Part shown: positions 34,565 through 42,307 of the stretch, one piece after another
Layout: every line of letters begins with the position of its first letter
Numbering within the stretch: position 1 is the stretch's first letter
Origin: a bacterium
GTDB lineage: Bacteria; Bdellovibrionota; UBA2428
Assembly (NCBI GenBank): GCA_009991595.1
Contig: JAACVK010000044.1
Location: 1-44,055 of the forward strand
Direction: 5' to 3'
Length of the DNA: 44,055 nucleotides
Notes under the pieces: generated by a model
Seen by the model: the letters and a program-made list of their open reading frames with translations, nothing else
Database searches by the model: none
Told to the model about the DNA's origin: nothing
Translations under genes and position numbers: made by a program

Positions 34565-35149
34565 CTATATCTTATTGAGAACATCTTCCACATGATTTTT
34601 GACTCGAACAGGTTGCCATACGAAGGAAACTTTCCCATTGTGAAAAAGAAAGGTGCTTCTAACAACTCCCATGTATTCTCTCCCCATAAACCTTTTCTTC
34701 TGCCAAACTTTCATTTGCTCGATAAGCTTTCTTTCAGGGTCGGAAAGTAGATGAAAGTTTAGATTGTATTTTTTTTCAAATTTTTTGTGTTTTTCGACAG
34801 AGTCTGGACTGACTCCAATAACAAGAGCGTCTTTTGCGGATATGGATTCAATTGTGTCTCTAAAATCACAGGCCTCTTGTGTGCATCCGGGGGTGTCGTC
34901 TTTGGGGTAGAAGTAGAGAATACAATTGGTCTTTGAGTTCACTAACTTTTTTAAGTCGACGGTGATTCCGGCAGCATCATTAAGTTTAAGGTTTGGTGCA
35001 GCCTTGCCAATTAATGGGTGAGTTAACGCTTCTTGCTTTTTCTTCGCTGAGATTTTTTTTGCGGGCTTAGATTTTTTCTTTCCGGCGGCCTTTTTTCTTG
35101 TTGTTGGTTTTTTCTTTCGTCCAATTGCTTTCTTTTGTCGTCGAGCCAT
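34565..35149 (-). CDS. Peroxiredoxin (PrxQ/BCP type) with a Lys/Arg-rich N-terminal tail
   Basis: 194 residues. Residues 1-42 hold 20 Lys/Arg and resemble a histone H1 or DNA-binding tail; the peroxiredoxin core starts near 43. The peroxidatic Cys89 (in DDTPGCT) and resolving Cys94 (C-x4-C) mark the PrxQ/BCP subfamily, which reduces hydroperoxides using thioredoxin. The start is firm: AAGGAG lies six bases before the ATG at 35149, and no other usable start precedes the core. The first 127 bases overlap the end of the ferredoxin gene in another frame. A nucleoid-associated peroxidase that protects DNA is an attractive but untested idea. Confidence 0.9.
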   Translation of the reverse strand: MARRQKKAIGRKKKPTTRKKAAGKKKSKPAKKISAKKKQEALTHPLIGKAAPNLKLNDAAGITVDLKKLVNSKTNCILYFYPKDDTPGCTQEACDFRDTIESISAKDALVIGVSPDSVEKHKKFEKKYNLNFHLLSDPERKLIEQMKVWQKKRFMGREYMGVVRSTFLFHNGKVSFVWQPVRVKNHVEDVLNKI

Positions 35150-35496
35150 TTTTTACTCCTTGCAGAGGCTTTGTCTTTGATAGTTTTTGCATCTGGATAC
35201 TCAATCTTGCAGCTGCTGATGACCTTTGCCTGGCAGGAAAGACGTTCTCGGGTGATGTGAAAAATGTTACCCATGAGTCTGAGCTCTGGGCCCAAAGGGG
35301 CTTCAAAGGCTTCTAAAAAGTTATCACTGATGACTTTAATCTTACAGTCAGTGCAAGAGGGAGACCCGCCACAGGTTTGTTGGATAACAATTCCTGCTCG
35401 GTGAGCAACCTGTGTCAAAAGCTCGCCTTTTTCGGCGGTCAATGTGGACTCTGCTTTTGTGTCCTGATTGACGAAGGTTATGTTGAGTTTGTCCAT
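35023..35496 (-). CDS. 2Fe-2S ferredoxin with a basic C-terminal tail
   Basis: 157 residues from the ATG at 35496; the longer frame would start at a TTG (35511). The cluster ligands follow C-x5-C-x2-C (42, 48, 51) and a fourth Cys at 88 (LSC), the adrenodoxin/plant-type ferredoxin pattern. The fold ends near 105; the last 50 residues are a Lys/Arg/Gln/Glu-rich tail, mostly encoded inside the peroxiredoxin gene. The redox partner is unknown; being in an operon with a peroxiredoxin suggests an oxidative-stress or electron-supply role. A TATAAT lies 18 bases upstream, and no clear ribosome-binding site is seen. Confidence 0.82.
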   Translation of the reverse strand: MDKLNITFVNQDTKAESTLTAEKGELLTQVAHRAGIVIQQTCGGSPSCTDCKIKVISDNFLEAFEAPLGPELRLMGNIFHITRERLSCQAKVISSCKIEYPDAKTIKDKASARSKKWLDDKRKQLDERKNQQQEKRPPERKNLSPQKKSQRRKSKKR

Positions 35497-35513
35497 AGCA
35501 GTTTTTTTCAATT

Positions 35514-35519
35514 ATTATA
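35514..35519 (-). promoter_or_regulatory. Consensus -10 element before the ferredoxin gene
   Basis: On the minus strand the sequence reads TATAAT exactly, 18 bases before the ATG at 35496. No good -35 is visible at 16 to 18 bases. It would drive the ferredoxin-peroxiredoxin-zinc-ribbon operon with a very short leader. Confidence 0.4.
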
Positions 35520-35567
35520 TACCTCATCTATAGCCTAAGATCCCATAGACCGCTAAAATTCTTAGCT

Positions 35568-36725
35568 ATGAAATCGTTTTTATTGAGTTTGTTCACCTTT
35601 TCCCCCATGATTCTAGTCCTGTCTGGATGTTCTGGGATGGGGAGAGTTGATTATGAAACCAATCCCTTTGCCTCAGATGAGACTTCAAAGATCTTGGCCA
35701 GCTCCAAAGCCGATTCCACTGAGCTGAAACTTCTCTACTCAAACAACATTCAAGGTGAGATTGGCACTTGTGGCTGTGCCTTTTCTCCTGTGGGGGGCGT
35801 GGATAGACGTTTGAACTATTTAAATTCGCTACAAGGGGCTTCTTCAGACTTTGTTCATCTGGACTCTGGATCTGCTTTGTTTTCCACTCTTGTCCTGACG
35901 GCAAATACCAAGAAAAAACAAAGAGCAGTCGCTGAAGCGATAGCACAGGCTTATTCTATGCTTTCATTGTCTGCCTTGAATGTAGGCCGCTATGATTTGG
36001 TTGAAGGACATGAGTTCTATATGGCTCAGATGAAAAAACACAAACTTCCATCAATATCGACGAACTTGATCGATAGAAATTCCAAACACCCGTTCCCAAC
36101 CAGCAAGACCATTAAGACAAAATCGGGAGTGACTCTCAAAATTCTCGGATTTAGTTCAGTGAGTAGAGAAATCATTCCGGGGCTTGAACTTAGACCAGAA
36201 AATCCAATGGAGGCCTTAGCTAGAGAAACGAAAGGTCTAGCTAAAGATGTTTTGCTTGTCGTTCTTTCAGACTTAAGCTCAATTGAAAACGAAGAAATGA
36301 CGGACAATATGGACCGGCCTTTTTTAATTTTAGGTTCGACTAGTTTTGATTCATTTGCCTATCCGTTGCATAAAAAGACTGCGGCTATAGGGCAAACAGT
36401 GGCTCAGGGGCAAGAAATTGGAGTGCTCGATGTATTTTGGCCTAAGAATGGCGAAGGACGTTGGCTCAATCAATCAGGACTGACTTCTTTCAACCAAAGG
36501 TGGGAAAGACTAAAGCAAGAACGTGAGTTTCTTTTGAATCAGGAAGAGTCCGAATTCTTAGAAGAAGAGAAATCACGCAATCAGGAGGCTTTTGTATCCT
36601 TGCAAAAATATGCTCCGGTGAGTTCGCGTCAACACATAGTCTATCAAGCTAAACTGGTGACCATGGACAAAAATTGGACAAAAAAGAACAAGCTTAGTTC
36701 TCTGGTTAAACGGCACAAGAAGTAG
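35568..36725 (+). CDS. Lipoprotein related to UshA/5'-nucleotidase-type metallophosphatases, degenerate site
   Basis: 385 residues. The lipobox LSGC puts the lipidated Cys at 21. From about 54 the sequence follows the N-terminal strand of the 5'-nucleotidase (calcineurin-like) family: LLYSNNIQGEIGTCGC...GGVDRR. The metal-binding Asp-x-His of the family is replaced by Asn60 and Gln62, and other ligand motifs (GNHD/E, GHxH) are also not recognisable, so hydrolase activity is doubtful; the CGC pair (68, 70) followed by GG is retained. The C-terminal 90 residues are helical and charged. It may be a binding or structural derivative. Only seven bases separate its stop from that of the convergent nadE. 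Confidence 0.65.
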   Translation: MKSFLLSLFTFSPMILVLSGCSGMGRVDYETNPFASDETSKILASSKADSTELKLLYSNNIQGEIGTCGCAFSPVGGVDRRLNYLNSLQGASSDFVHLDSGSALFSTLVLTANTKKKQRAVAEAIAQAYSMLSLSALNVGRYDLVEGHEFYMAQMKKHKLPSISTNLIDRNSKHPFPTSKTIKTKSGVTLKILGFSSVSREIIPGLELRPENPMEALARETKGLAKDVLLVVLSDLSSIENEEMTDNMDRPFLILGSTSFDSFAYPLHKKTAAIGQTVAQGQEIGVLDVFWPKNGEGRWLNQSGLTSFNQRWERLKQEREFLLNQEESEFLEEEKSRNQEAFVSLQKYAPVSSRQHIVYQAKLVTMDKNWTKKNKLSSLVKRHKK

Positions 36726-36732
36726 TTCTTTG

Positions 36733-38397
36733 TTATTTGTCTAGCTGGGATAGATCTTTAGACAAGGGCATTCTCCAACCACTGCCGAATGCGCGGTGAT
36801 GTATTTTAAGAACAGGGCCAGATTGGGCTCGTTTGAATTCAAAGTTCATTATCCTGGAGAAAAGCTTGTTGAGCTTGTATTTTTCAATGAATTCATCGAA
36901 CTCCCCGGCAAAAAACTGAAGCCCTTGATTCTCTATTAGATCCCTTAGCGCTACATCGAGAACCGCATAGGGAGGTAGAGAATCTGTGTCGAGCTGTTGT
37001 TCTCGAAGTTCGGCAGTAGGCGCCCTTAGTAAGAGTTCATAGGGAAGGTTAACTTTTTCAACGTATTTAAAGTAATAGGCCAAAGCGTAAACTTCGGTTT
37101 TGTAGAGGTCTGCAAGTGGGGCGAGAGTTCCACACATGTCTCCATAAAGAGTTGTATAGCCCATGGCCGCTTCACTTTTGTTACAAGTAGCAATAAGTAA
37201 TGAGTTTCTTAGGTTGGCTTGGCTCATAAGGTAAGTTCCCCTTATTCGGGCCTGTAGGTTTTCATACGCCATCTCGGTTACAGGAATGCAAAAGTCACTC
37301 GAAAGTCTTTCGACCGAGGGGGCAATGTTTACCTCTAAAAACTCTATCTTTAGAGCCTCAGCAACAGATTTTGCCAATTGCTTGGATTGAGTGCTGGTGA
37401 TGTTTGTCGGAAGGCTAACGCCCAAAATGTTTTCAGGCCCCAGAGCTTTAGCGGCGATGCAAGCGGCTAGGGCAGAATCTATTCCTCCGGATAGACCTAG
37501 AACGGCTTTAGAGAGGTTGTTTTTTTTGCCATAGTCTTTTAATCCCATGGTGAGGGCTTGGCTGAGTTCTTTCCAGTGGCAATATTCAATTACATTTGGA
37601 GTGCCAGTGTTGTCCTCAAGTGGATTCACCAATAACGTGTCCGTTTCAAAAAGCTTAGCTTGCTTAATGATTTCTCCATTTTTAGAGCAGGCAAAAGAGC
37701 CTCCGTCGAAGAGGATGTCATCTTGAGCGCCTACACAATTAGAATATAAGAGCGGGGTTTGTAGCTCTCTTGCTTTTTGGGAGAAGAGCTCTTGTCGTCG
37801 TAGGCGCTTTTTTGTGGAGTAGGGTGAGGCCGAAAGATTTATGAGAAGATCGCAATCCTTAAGTTGCGGCCAAGGAGAGCTGGCCTCGCTGTGATATTTA
37901 ATGTCGTGGACACCAAAAGCTGGCGTGTCGTCCCATGCATCTTCGCAAATAAAAATACCGAGTCTTTTTCCGTCTAGGAAGAGAGGCTCTTGCTCTTTGC
38001 TCCAAGCTTCAAAAAATCGATTTTCTTCAAAAACATCATAGTTAGGTAGGCGTTGTTTTCGAATGGTTCCAACTTTTTTTCCATGATCAAACAACGTAGC
38101 GCAGTTGTAAAAGTAGTTGCTTTCGATGCAAGGGACCTTTTCTATGTGCCCTACTAACACGGCGAGTTTCTTTTCTTTGCTGACTTGGGCCAATTCAGTC
38201 ATGGCTCTTTGTTCTGCTTTGTATAGTTCTGGATAGGCCAAGAGGTCACGAGGCGGGTAGCCGATTAGGGCCAATTCGGGAGTAATAACAAGGCGAGCAT
38301 TGTTTTGGGCAGCTAGTTCAATACTGGCTTTTAGGCGATCGAGGTTATGTCTCACAGCGGCAACTATTGGGTTCCCCTGGTGAATTAAACAGAGCAT
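36733..38397 (-). CDS. nadE: Glutamine-dependent NAD+ synthetase
   Basis: 554 residues, two-domain form. The N-terminal nitrilase-type glutaminase has the triad Glu41 (TPELAL), Lys114 (RKQRLPNY) and Cys151 (FICEDAWD); the C-terminal synthetase has the ATP-pyrophosphatase P-loop SGGIDS at 303-308. It amidates deamido-NAD+ using glutamine-derived ammonia, the last step of NAD synthesis. It is a single-gene unit; the parB-like gene starts divergently 62 bases away. Confidence 0.96.
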   Translation of the reverse strand: MLCLIHQGNPIVAAVRHNLDRLKASIELAAQNNARLVITPELALIGYPPRDLLAYPELYKAEQRAMTELAQVSKEKKLAVLVGHIEKVPCIESNYFYNCATLFDHGKKVGTIRKQRLPNYDVFEENRFFEAWSKEQEPLFLDGKRLGIFICEDAWDDTPAFGVHDIKYHSEASSPWPQLKDCDLLINLSASPYSTKKRLRRQELFSQKARELQTPLLYSNCVGAQDDILFDGGSFACSKNGEIIKQAKLFETDTLLVNPLEDNTGTPNVIEYCHWKELSQALTMGLKDYGKKNNLSKAVLGLSGGIDSALAACIAAKALGPENILGVSLPTNITSTQSKQLAKSVAEALKIEFLEVNIAPSVERLSSDFCIPVTEMAYENLQARIRGTYLMSQANLRNSLLIATCNKSEAAMGYTTLYGDMCGTLAPLADLYKTEVYALAYYFKYVEKVNLPYELLLRAPTAELREQQLDTDSLPPYAVLDVALRDLIENQGLQFFAGEFDEFIEKYKLNKLFSRIMNFEFKRAQSGPVLKIHHRAFGSGWRMPLSKDLSQLDK

Positions 38398-38459
38398 CCA
38401 ACTCTTTTAGCAGACGGCCAGTTTGATTGCTGAAAAAAATTCGCTTACCGTCAATAGTT

Positions 38460-39422
38460 ATGAATGACAACGGTAATGATCCGGCATCGGCACTTTCCTA
38501 CAGGGGTTCAATTTCTGGTTTGAAAGGACTTTTGTCTAATAAGCTTACAGAGGGAATTGCCAGCGTTGTTGAGAATCTTGAGAAATTTTCAGATGTTGCT
38601 TCTCAAGATGAAGCAGGCAATTTAGGGAGCACCCGATTGATTCCGGTTGAGAAGATCATGCCTTGCCCTAGTCAACCTCGTCAGGTCTTTGATGCTCAAT
38701 CCTTGGAGCAACTTTCTTTAACTATGAAGGAAATGGGGCAGGCTCAAGCGATCACGGTTAGACCCAAGGGCGACAAATTTGAAATCATAAGTGGAGAGCG
38801 GCGTTACCGAGCCGCTAAGTTAGCTGGAATTACTCAACTGCATTGTTTGATCAAAGATGTAGATAATAAGGAGGCTGACCTACTTTCGCTTGTTGAGAAC
38901 CTCCAGCGCAAGGACTTACTGCCTATTGAAGAAGCTGCCTTTTTGAAGAAAGTCTTGGGTGAATACGGTGATTTAAGCCTTGAGAAACTAGCTCGCATGC
39001 TAGGCACCCACAAGAGCACTTTGAGTGAAAAGGTGAAAATGGCGGATATTCCGGCTGACGTTCAAAAGATGCTTTATGAGCGGGGCTATTCTTTTACTCA
39101 TCGACATTGGCGAGTGCTTTCAAGAATTGAAGACCAAGCTCTTTTAAAGCAAATGTGCCTAAGGGCCCTGGATGAGAAGTTGTCTGTAACAGAGTTAGAG
39201 CGGAGTTTAGAGGCTTTCGGCGTTAAGAAGAAAAGGCGATCTAAGCCTGCCGAGCAGCTGAACGATAGTCAGTTGAGTTTTGAGAGTTTCTCGATTGTGG
39301 AGCACAAGGACGACCGTTTGAGAGTTAAATCCTTTTCGGCGGACCTAAAATCTTTGACCGATGCTGCGCGTCAAAAAATCGTCTCTGAATTGGAGAAAGC
39401 TTTAGAAGCCTTGAGGGCCTAA
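38460..39422 (+). CDS. ParB/Spo0J-family DNA-binding protein without an adjacent ParA
   Basis: 320 residues from the ATG at 38460; a TTG at 38427 would add 11 residues but is unlikely. The ParB N-terminal domain has the CTP-binding boxes GERRYRAA and ENLQRKDLLPIEEA; the helix-turn-helix (LSLEKLARMLGTHKSTLSEKVK) follows. The region after it, GHARAL in chromosomal ParB, reads THRHWRVL, which suggests changed DNA specificity. A basic KKKRRSKP linker leads to a C-terminal domain that probably dimerises. The neighbours are nadE and a GYF-domain protein, not parA, and no parS-like 16-mer was seen nearby. It could be the chromosomal ParB, or a Noc/nucleoid-occlusion-like paralogue. Confidence 0.85.
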   Translation: MNDNGNDPASALSYRGSISGLKGLLSNKLTEGIASVVENLEKFSDVASQDEAGNLGSTRLIPVEKIMPCPSQPRQVFDAQSLEQLSLTMKEMGQAQAITVRPKGDKFEIISGERRYRAAKLAGITQLHCLIKDVDNKEADLLSLVENLQRKDLLPIEEAAFLKKVLGEYGDLSLEKLARMLGTHKSTLSEKVKMADIPADVQKMLYERGYSFTHRHWRVLSRIEDQALLKQMCLRALDEKLSVTELERSLEAFGVKKKRRSKPAEQLNDSQLSFESFSIVEHKDDRLRVKSFSADLKSLTDAARQKIVSELEKALEALRA

Positions 39423-39487
39423 AGTTTTATAAAATTAGCTGAAACTATTGAATTTTTTCTAGAAGCTGCCGAATCATTCTATAGGAC

Positions 39488-40315
39488 ATGGCTATAGCAA
39501 AATCTGGGAGGCAGGCTCATAAGTCTGCTGAGTATTATTATTACATCGTTCGCGGTGATGGAAAAACTTCAGGTCCTTATTTGTCTTCAGAGATTCTTCA
39601 GCTGATAGCTGAAAAACAAGTTTCATTTCGCGACTATTGTTGGAGAAGTGGATACAGAGAATGGCGGCCTATTATTTCTACCGAGGACTTTCGCTTGGAG
39701 TTCAAGGGGGACGCTTTAAATGATCCGACTTTCCCCAAAAATGAAATTCCTAATGAAGTAGAGAGACACGGTCCTGTTAGCCACATTCCTCACGCTTTGC
39801 CTGAGAAAAAGAAGAGAGTGATTGTAACTTTTGCAAAAACAAAAATAAAAAGAGTTTCAGTTTATGAATGGTGTTTTGCATTGCTGTTTTCGATGTTGTT
39901 TGCCTTTTTAACCGCGAATTGGACGTTGAATGATTTGGTCTCTCAATTGCAGCAGCGAACTCAAGAACTTCTTGTTGGTTCTCCGCAAAAGGTGGGAGCT
40001 TTCTACTCAGAGAAAGCTTTTCCTGATTATGCTCTAGCTCCTTTAATGAGTGCACAGGGGATTAAAAAGTATGATGGCAAGCCAATTGCTGTAGAGGTAA
40101 AGGGAAGTATTCGCTCGAATTTGATATCTTCACCAATTGGACGGCAAAGCTTTGAATTAGAAAATGTGGAGAATGTTGAATTGTGGAATCCTGTTGCACA
40201 CGGCTTACCAGCAGTTTATCAGAAGCCGCTTCATGTCAGGGGTTATGCCGACTTTTCATCTAATCGAATGAAGTTGCTTGTCAGTCATCCAGGCGCTCCG
40301 ATAAGATCACCATGA
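39488..40315 (+). CDS. GYF_2-domain membrane protein
   Basis: 275 residues. Residues about 16-62 form a GYF_2 (DUF4339) domain: YYYIVRGDGKTSGPY, then a helix and a second conserved half ending in YREWRPI. One transmembrane helix follows at about 126-146, placing the GYF_2 domain in the cytoplasm and the C-terminal 125 residues in the periplasm. GYF domains bind proline-rich peptides; GYF_2 partners are generally unknown. The periplasmic part has no recognised family. Next to an outer-membrane protein, one base after its stop, so an envelope complex is possible. Confidence 0.7.
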   Translation: MAIAKSGRQAHKSAEYYYYIVRGDGKTSGPYLSSEILQLIAEKQVSFRDYCWRSGYREWRPIISTEDFRLEFKGDALNDPTFPKNEIPNEVERHGPVSHIPHALPEKKKRVIVTFAKTKIKRVSVYEWCFALLFSMLFAFLTANWTLNDLVSQLQQRTQELLVGSPQKVGAFYSEKAFPDYALAPLMSAQGIKKYDGKPIAVEVKGSIRSNLISSPIGRQSFELENVENVELWNPVAHGLPAVYQKPLHVRGYADFSSNRMKLLVSHPGAPIRSP

Positions 40316-40316
40316 G

Positions 40317-41108
40317 ATGTTATTTATCTTTCCTCGGTTTTTTTTAATTTCACTCTTCTTTTTTCAGCCAGCCCATCTTTTTGCTCAACAAGAGAAATCT
40401 AGATCTGAGGAAGTAATCGCATCGGATCAGCCCGAAGGTGAGCCCGAGCTTCTTTATCAAAAGCGGAATCAACCCCGAGTAGATATGGAGTCTTTGAGAA
40501 AAGAGTTTGAGCCTGCTCCAAAGGAAATAGAAGTGGCTCGCCATTTAAGCCTCGAACATTGGTCTCGATTCACCGGGGGCCTTTGGTTCTCTTATGGAAA
40601 TGTTGGGATTACCCGGCCCATGTTTAAAATCACAACCGACGAGCTTTTGATGAAGAATGCGACGGAGCGAGTTTGGGGTTTTGGTGGCCAGCTAGATTTT
40701 GCCATTGCTGGCAGTCTAGACCAATCATTACGGACGCGGGTTGGTATTCTTCGGTCCACGATCAGTCCTCAGTCAGCGATAAGTGCGAAACATTCAAATG
40801 CTTCTTTTGAAACTCAGTCCAATATTCTCCATTTGTCAGCCATTCAGAGATGGCAGTTAATGGCAACCGAGGAAACCGGGCAGCTTTGGGGTGGTGTCGG
40901 AGGGCAAATGAACTACGCACTTTCTTCTACTAGGAACAATTCTGGGGGTAGCCCTCGTAGTAACCTCTCTAATTCCTATGCTTTTAACCTTATTTTTGCT
41001 GCTGGAACTGATATTGCAATCACCGACCTGGAGGATGTTTCCTTGGAATTCCAGTATTTACCTCCTCGAGCTTTGGTCTTTTTAATTGGCTTTCGTAGCT
41101 CTCTTTAA
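40317..41108 (+). CDS. Putative outer-membrane beta-barrel protein
   Basis: 263 residues with a signal peptide (cleavage after LFA, about residue 23). A Glu/Pro/Gln-rich segment (about 24-75) precedes a region of alternating strands rich in Gly, Trp, Tyr and Phe. It ends in SSL rather than an aromatic residue, so the barrel call is less firm than for the 33098 gene. Placed one base after the GYF_2 gene, with 17 bases to dus, and likely co-transcribed. Function unknown. Confidence 0.55.
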   Translation: MLFIFPRFFLISLFFFQPAHLFAQQEKSRSEEVIASDQPEGEPELLYQKRNQPRVDMESLRKEFEPAPKEIEVARHLSLEHWSRFTGGLWFSYGNVGITRPMFKITTDELLMKNATERVWGFGGQLDFAIAGSLDQSLRTRVGILRSTISPQSAISAKHSNASFETQSNILHLSAIQRWQLMATEETGQLWGGVGGQMNYALSSTRNNSGGSPRSNLSNSYAFNLIFAAGTDIAITDLEDVSLEFQYLPPRALVFLIGFRSSL

Positions 41109-41125
41109 TCGGCTATACGACCTCC

Positions 41126-42289
41126 ATGAAGTTGGATAATCCGTTTATTTTGGCGCCAATGGCTGGAATAACCGACATGCCTTTTCGACGTTTGATGAAA
41201 CGTTTGGGGGCTGGCTGTGTGATTTCTGAATTTGTTTCTGCCCACGCCGTCATTCATGCTAAAGCGCAGAAGAATCGATATCTGAAGTTTCATGAAGAAG
41301 AGACTCCTTTTGGCTTTCAACTTTTTGGTGGCGATGAAAAAATCTTGGTAGAAGCCGCTAAGAAAGTCGAAAGTTTAGGTGCCGATTTTGTCGATATCAA
41401 TCTAGGGTGTCCAGTTCCAAAGGTTACTAAAAAGGGCGGTGGTTCGGCTTGGCTTTGTCACCCCGTTGAGTTGGGTAAGCTGTTGGCCGATTTAAAAGCG
41501 GCTCTTAATATTCCACTTACTATAAAAATCAGAACAGGCTGGGACTCGGAATCTATTAATGCTCGAGAAATAATAAACATTGCCGCCAATGAAGGCGTTG
41601 AATGGGTGGCTATTCATGGAAGAACGAGAGCTCAAGGGTATTCGGGCGCAGCGGATTGGGAAATGATTCGAGAGTTGGCTGAAAGTAGTTCTGTTAAAAT
41701 TGTTGGAAACGGTGATTTGGTAACAGGAGCTTTGTCAGCCGCACGACTGTTGCAGAGTAATTGTGCGGGAGTCATGATTGGCCGCGGAGCTTTAAAAAAT
41801 CCTTGGATATTTCTAGAAGCAGTAGAAGCTCTTAATCGCCTTAAAGCCATGGATGAAGCGGAAAGATCGGCTACGGTTGAAGCTATTATTGCTAAACAAA
41901 GTTTGCCGCCTTCTGGCGATGTGCCCGAGGGAAAGCAGTATTACGAAAAGAAAGTTAAGCAGTTGCAACCTACGCCTGTGAACTTTGTTGCGGATTGGGC
42001 AAGGGTTCGAAAAGATCGCGATTTAATGCTGTTGATCAATCTGCATCTCTCGTTTTTACGCGAAGTCTATCCAGAGATTCGTGCACAATTGAACTTTAGA
42101 AAGTTTCTTGCTTGGTATAGCGCTGGGTATCCCGGTAGTCACAAGTTCAGAAAAGACATATTTACTTCCAAGGATTTTGATCAAGTTGTTCAAAGGGCTC
42201 TTGAGTTTTTTGACGGTGTCAAAAGCTTGGGCGACCAGGCTGACTCGTTAAGAGAAAGCAGTCCGGTCTTGATGCGGGGGCATGGATAA
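41126..42289 (+). CDS. dus: tRNA-dihydrouridine synthase
   Basis: 387 residues. FMN-binding TIM barrel with APMAGITDMPFRR at the start and the catalytic Cys95 in NLGCPVPKV, then KIRTGWD, HGRTRAQGY, GNGD and GVMIGRGALKNPW, all typical of Dus. It reduces uridines in the tRNA D loop. Between about 235 and 290 there is an insertion of some 50 residues, charged and Lys/Gln-rich, not found in most Dus; it precedes the C-terminal helical tRNA-binding domain. The subtype (DusA, B or C) is not assigned. No clear ribosome-binding site before the ATG. Confidence 0.93.
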   Translation: MKLDNPFILAPMAGITDMPFRRLMKRLGAGCVISEFVSAHAVIHAKAQKNRYLKFHEEETPFGFQLFGGDEKILVEAAKKVESLGADFVDINLGCPVPKVTKKGGGSAWLCHPVELGKLLADLKAALNIPLTIKIRTGWDSESINAREIINIAANEGVEWVAIHGRTRAQGYSGAADWEMIRELAESSSVKIVGNGDLVTGALSAARLLQSNCAGVMIGRGALKNPWIFLEAVEALNRLKAMDEAERSATVEAIIAKQSLPPSGDVPEGKQYYEKKVKQLQPTPVNFVADWARVRKDRDLMLLINLHLSFLREVYPEIRAQLNFRKFLAWYSAGYPGSHKFRKDIFTSKDFDQVVQRALEFFDGVKSLGDQADSLRESSPVLMRGHG

Positions 42290-42307
42290 TCAGGTAAACT
42301 GATTTCT

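Noticed and set aside
35593-35946. 117-codon antisense frame within the lipoprotein gene
   Set aside because: Shadow frame; the plus strand has a lipobox and a family signature.
38401-38459. parS-like site near the parB-like gene
   Set aside because: No sequence near TGTTTCACGTGAAACA was seen here or elsewhere while reading; absence is not proven without a search.
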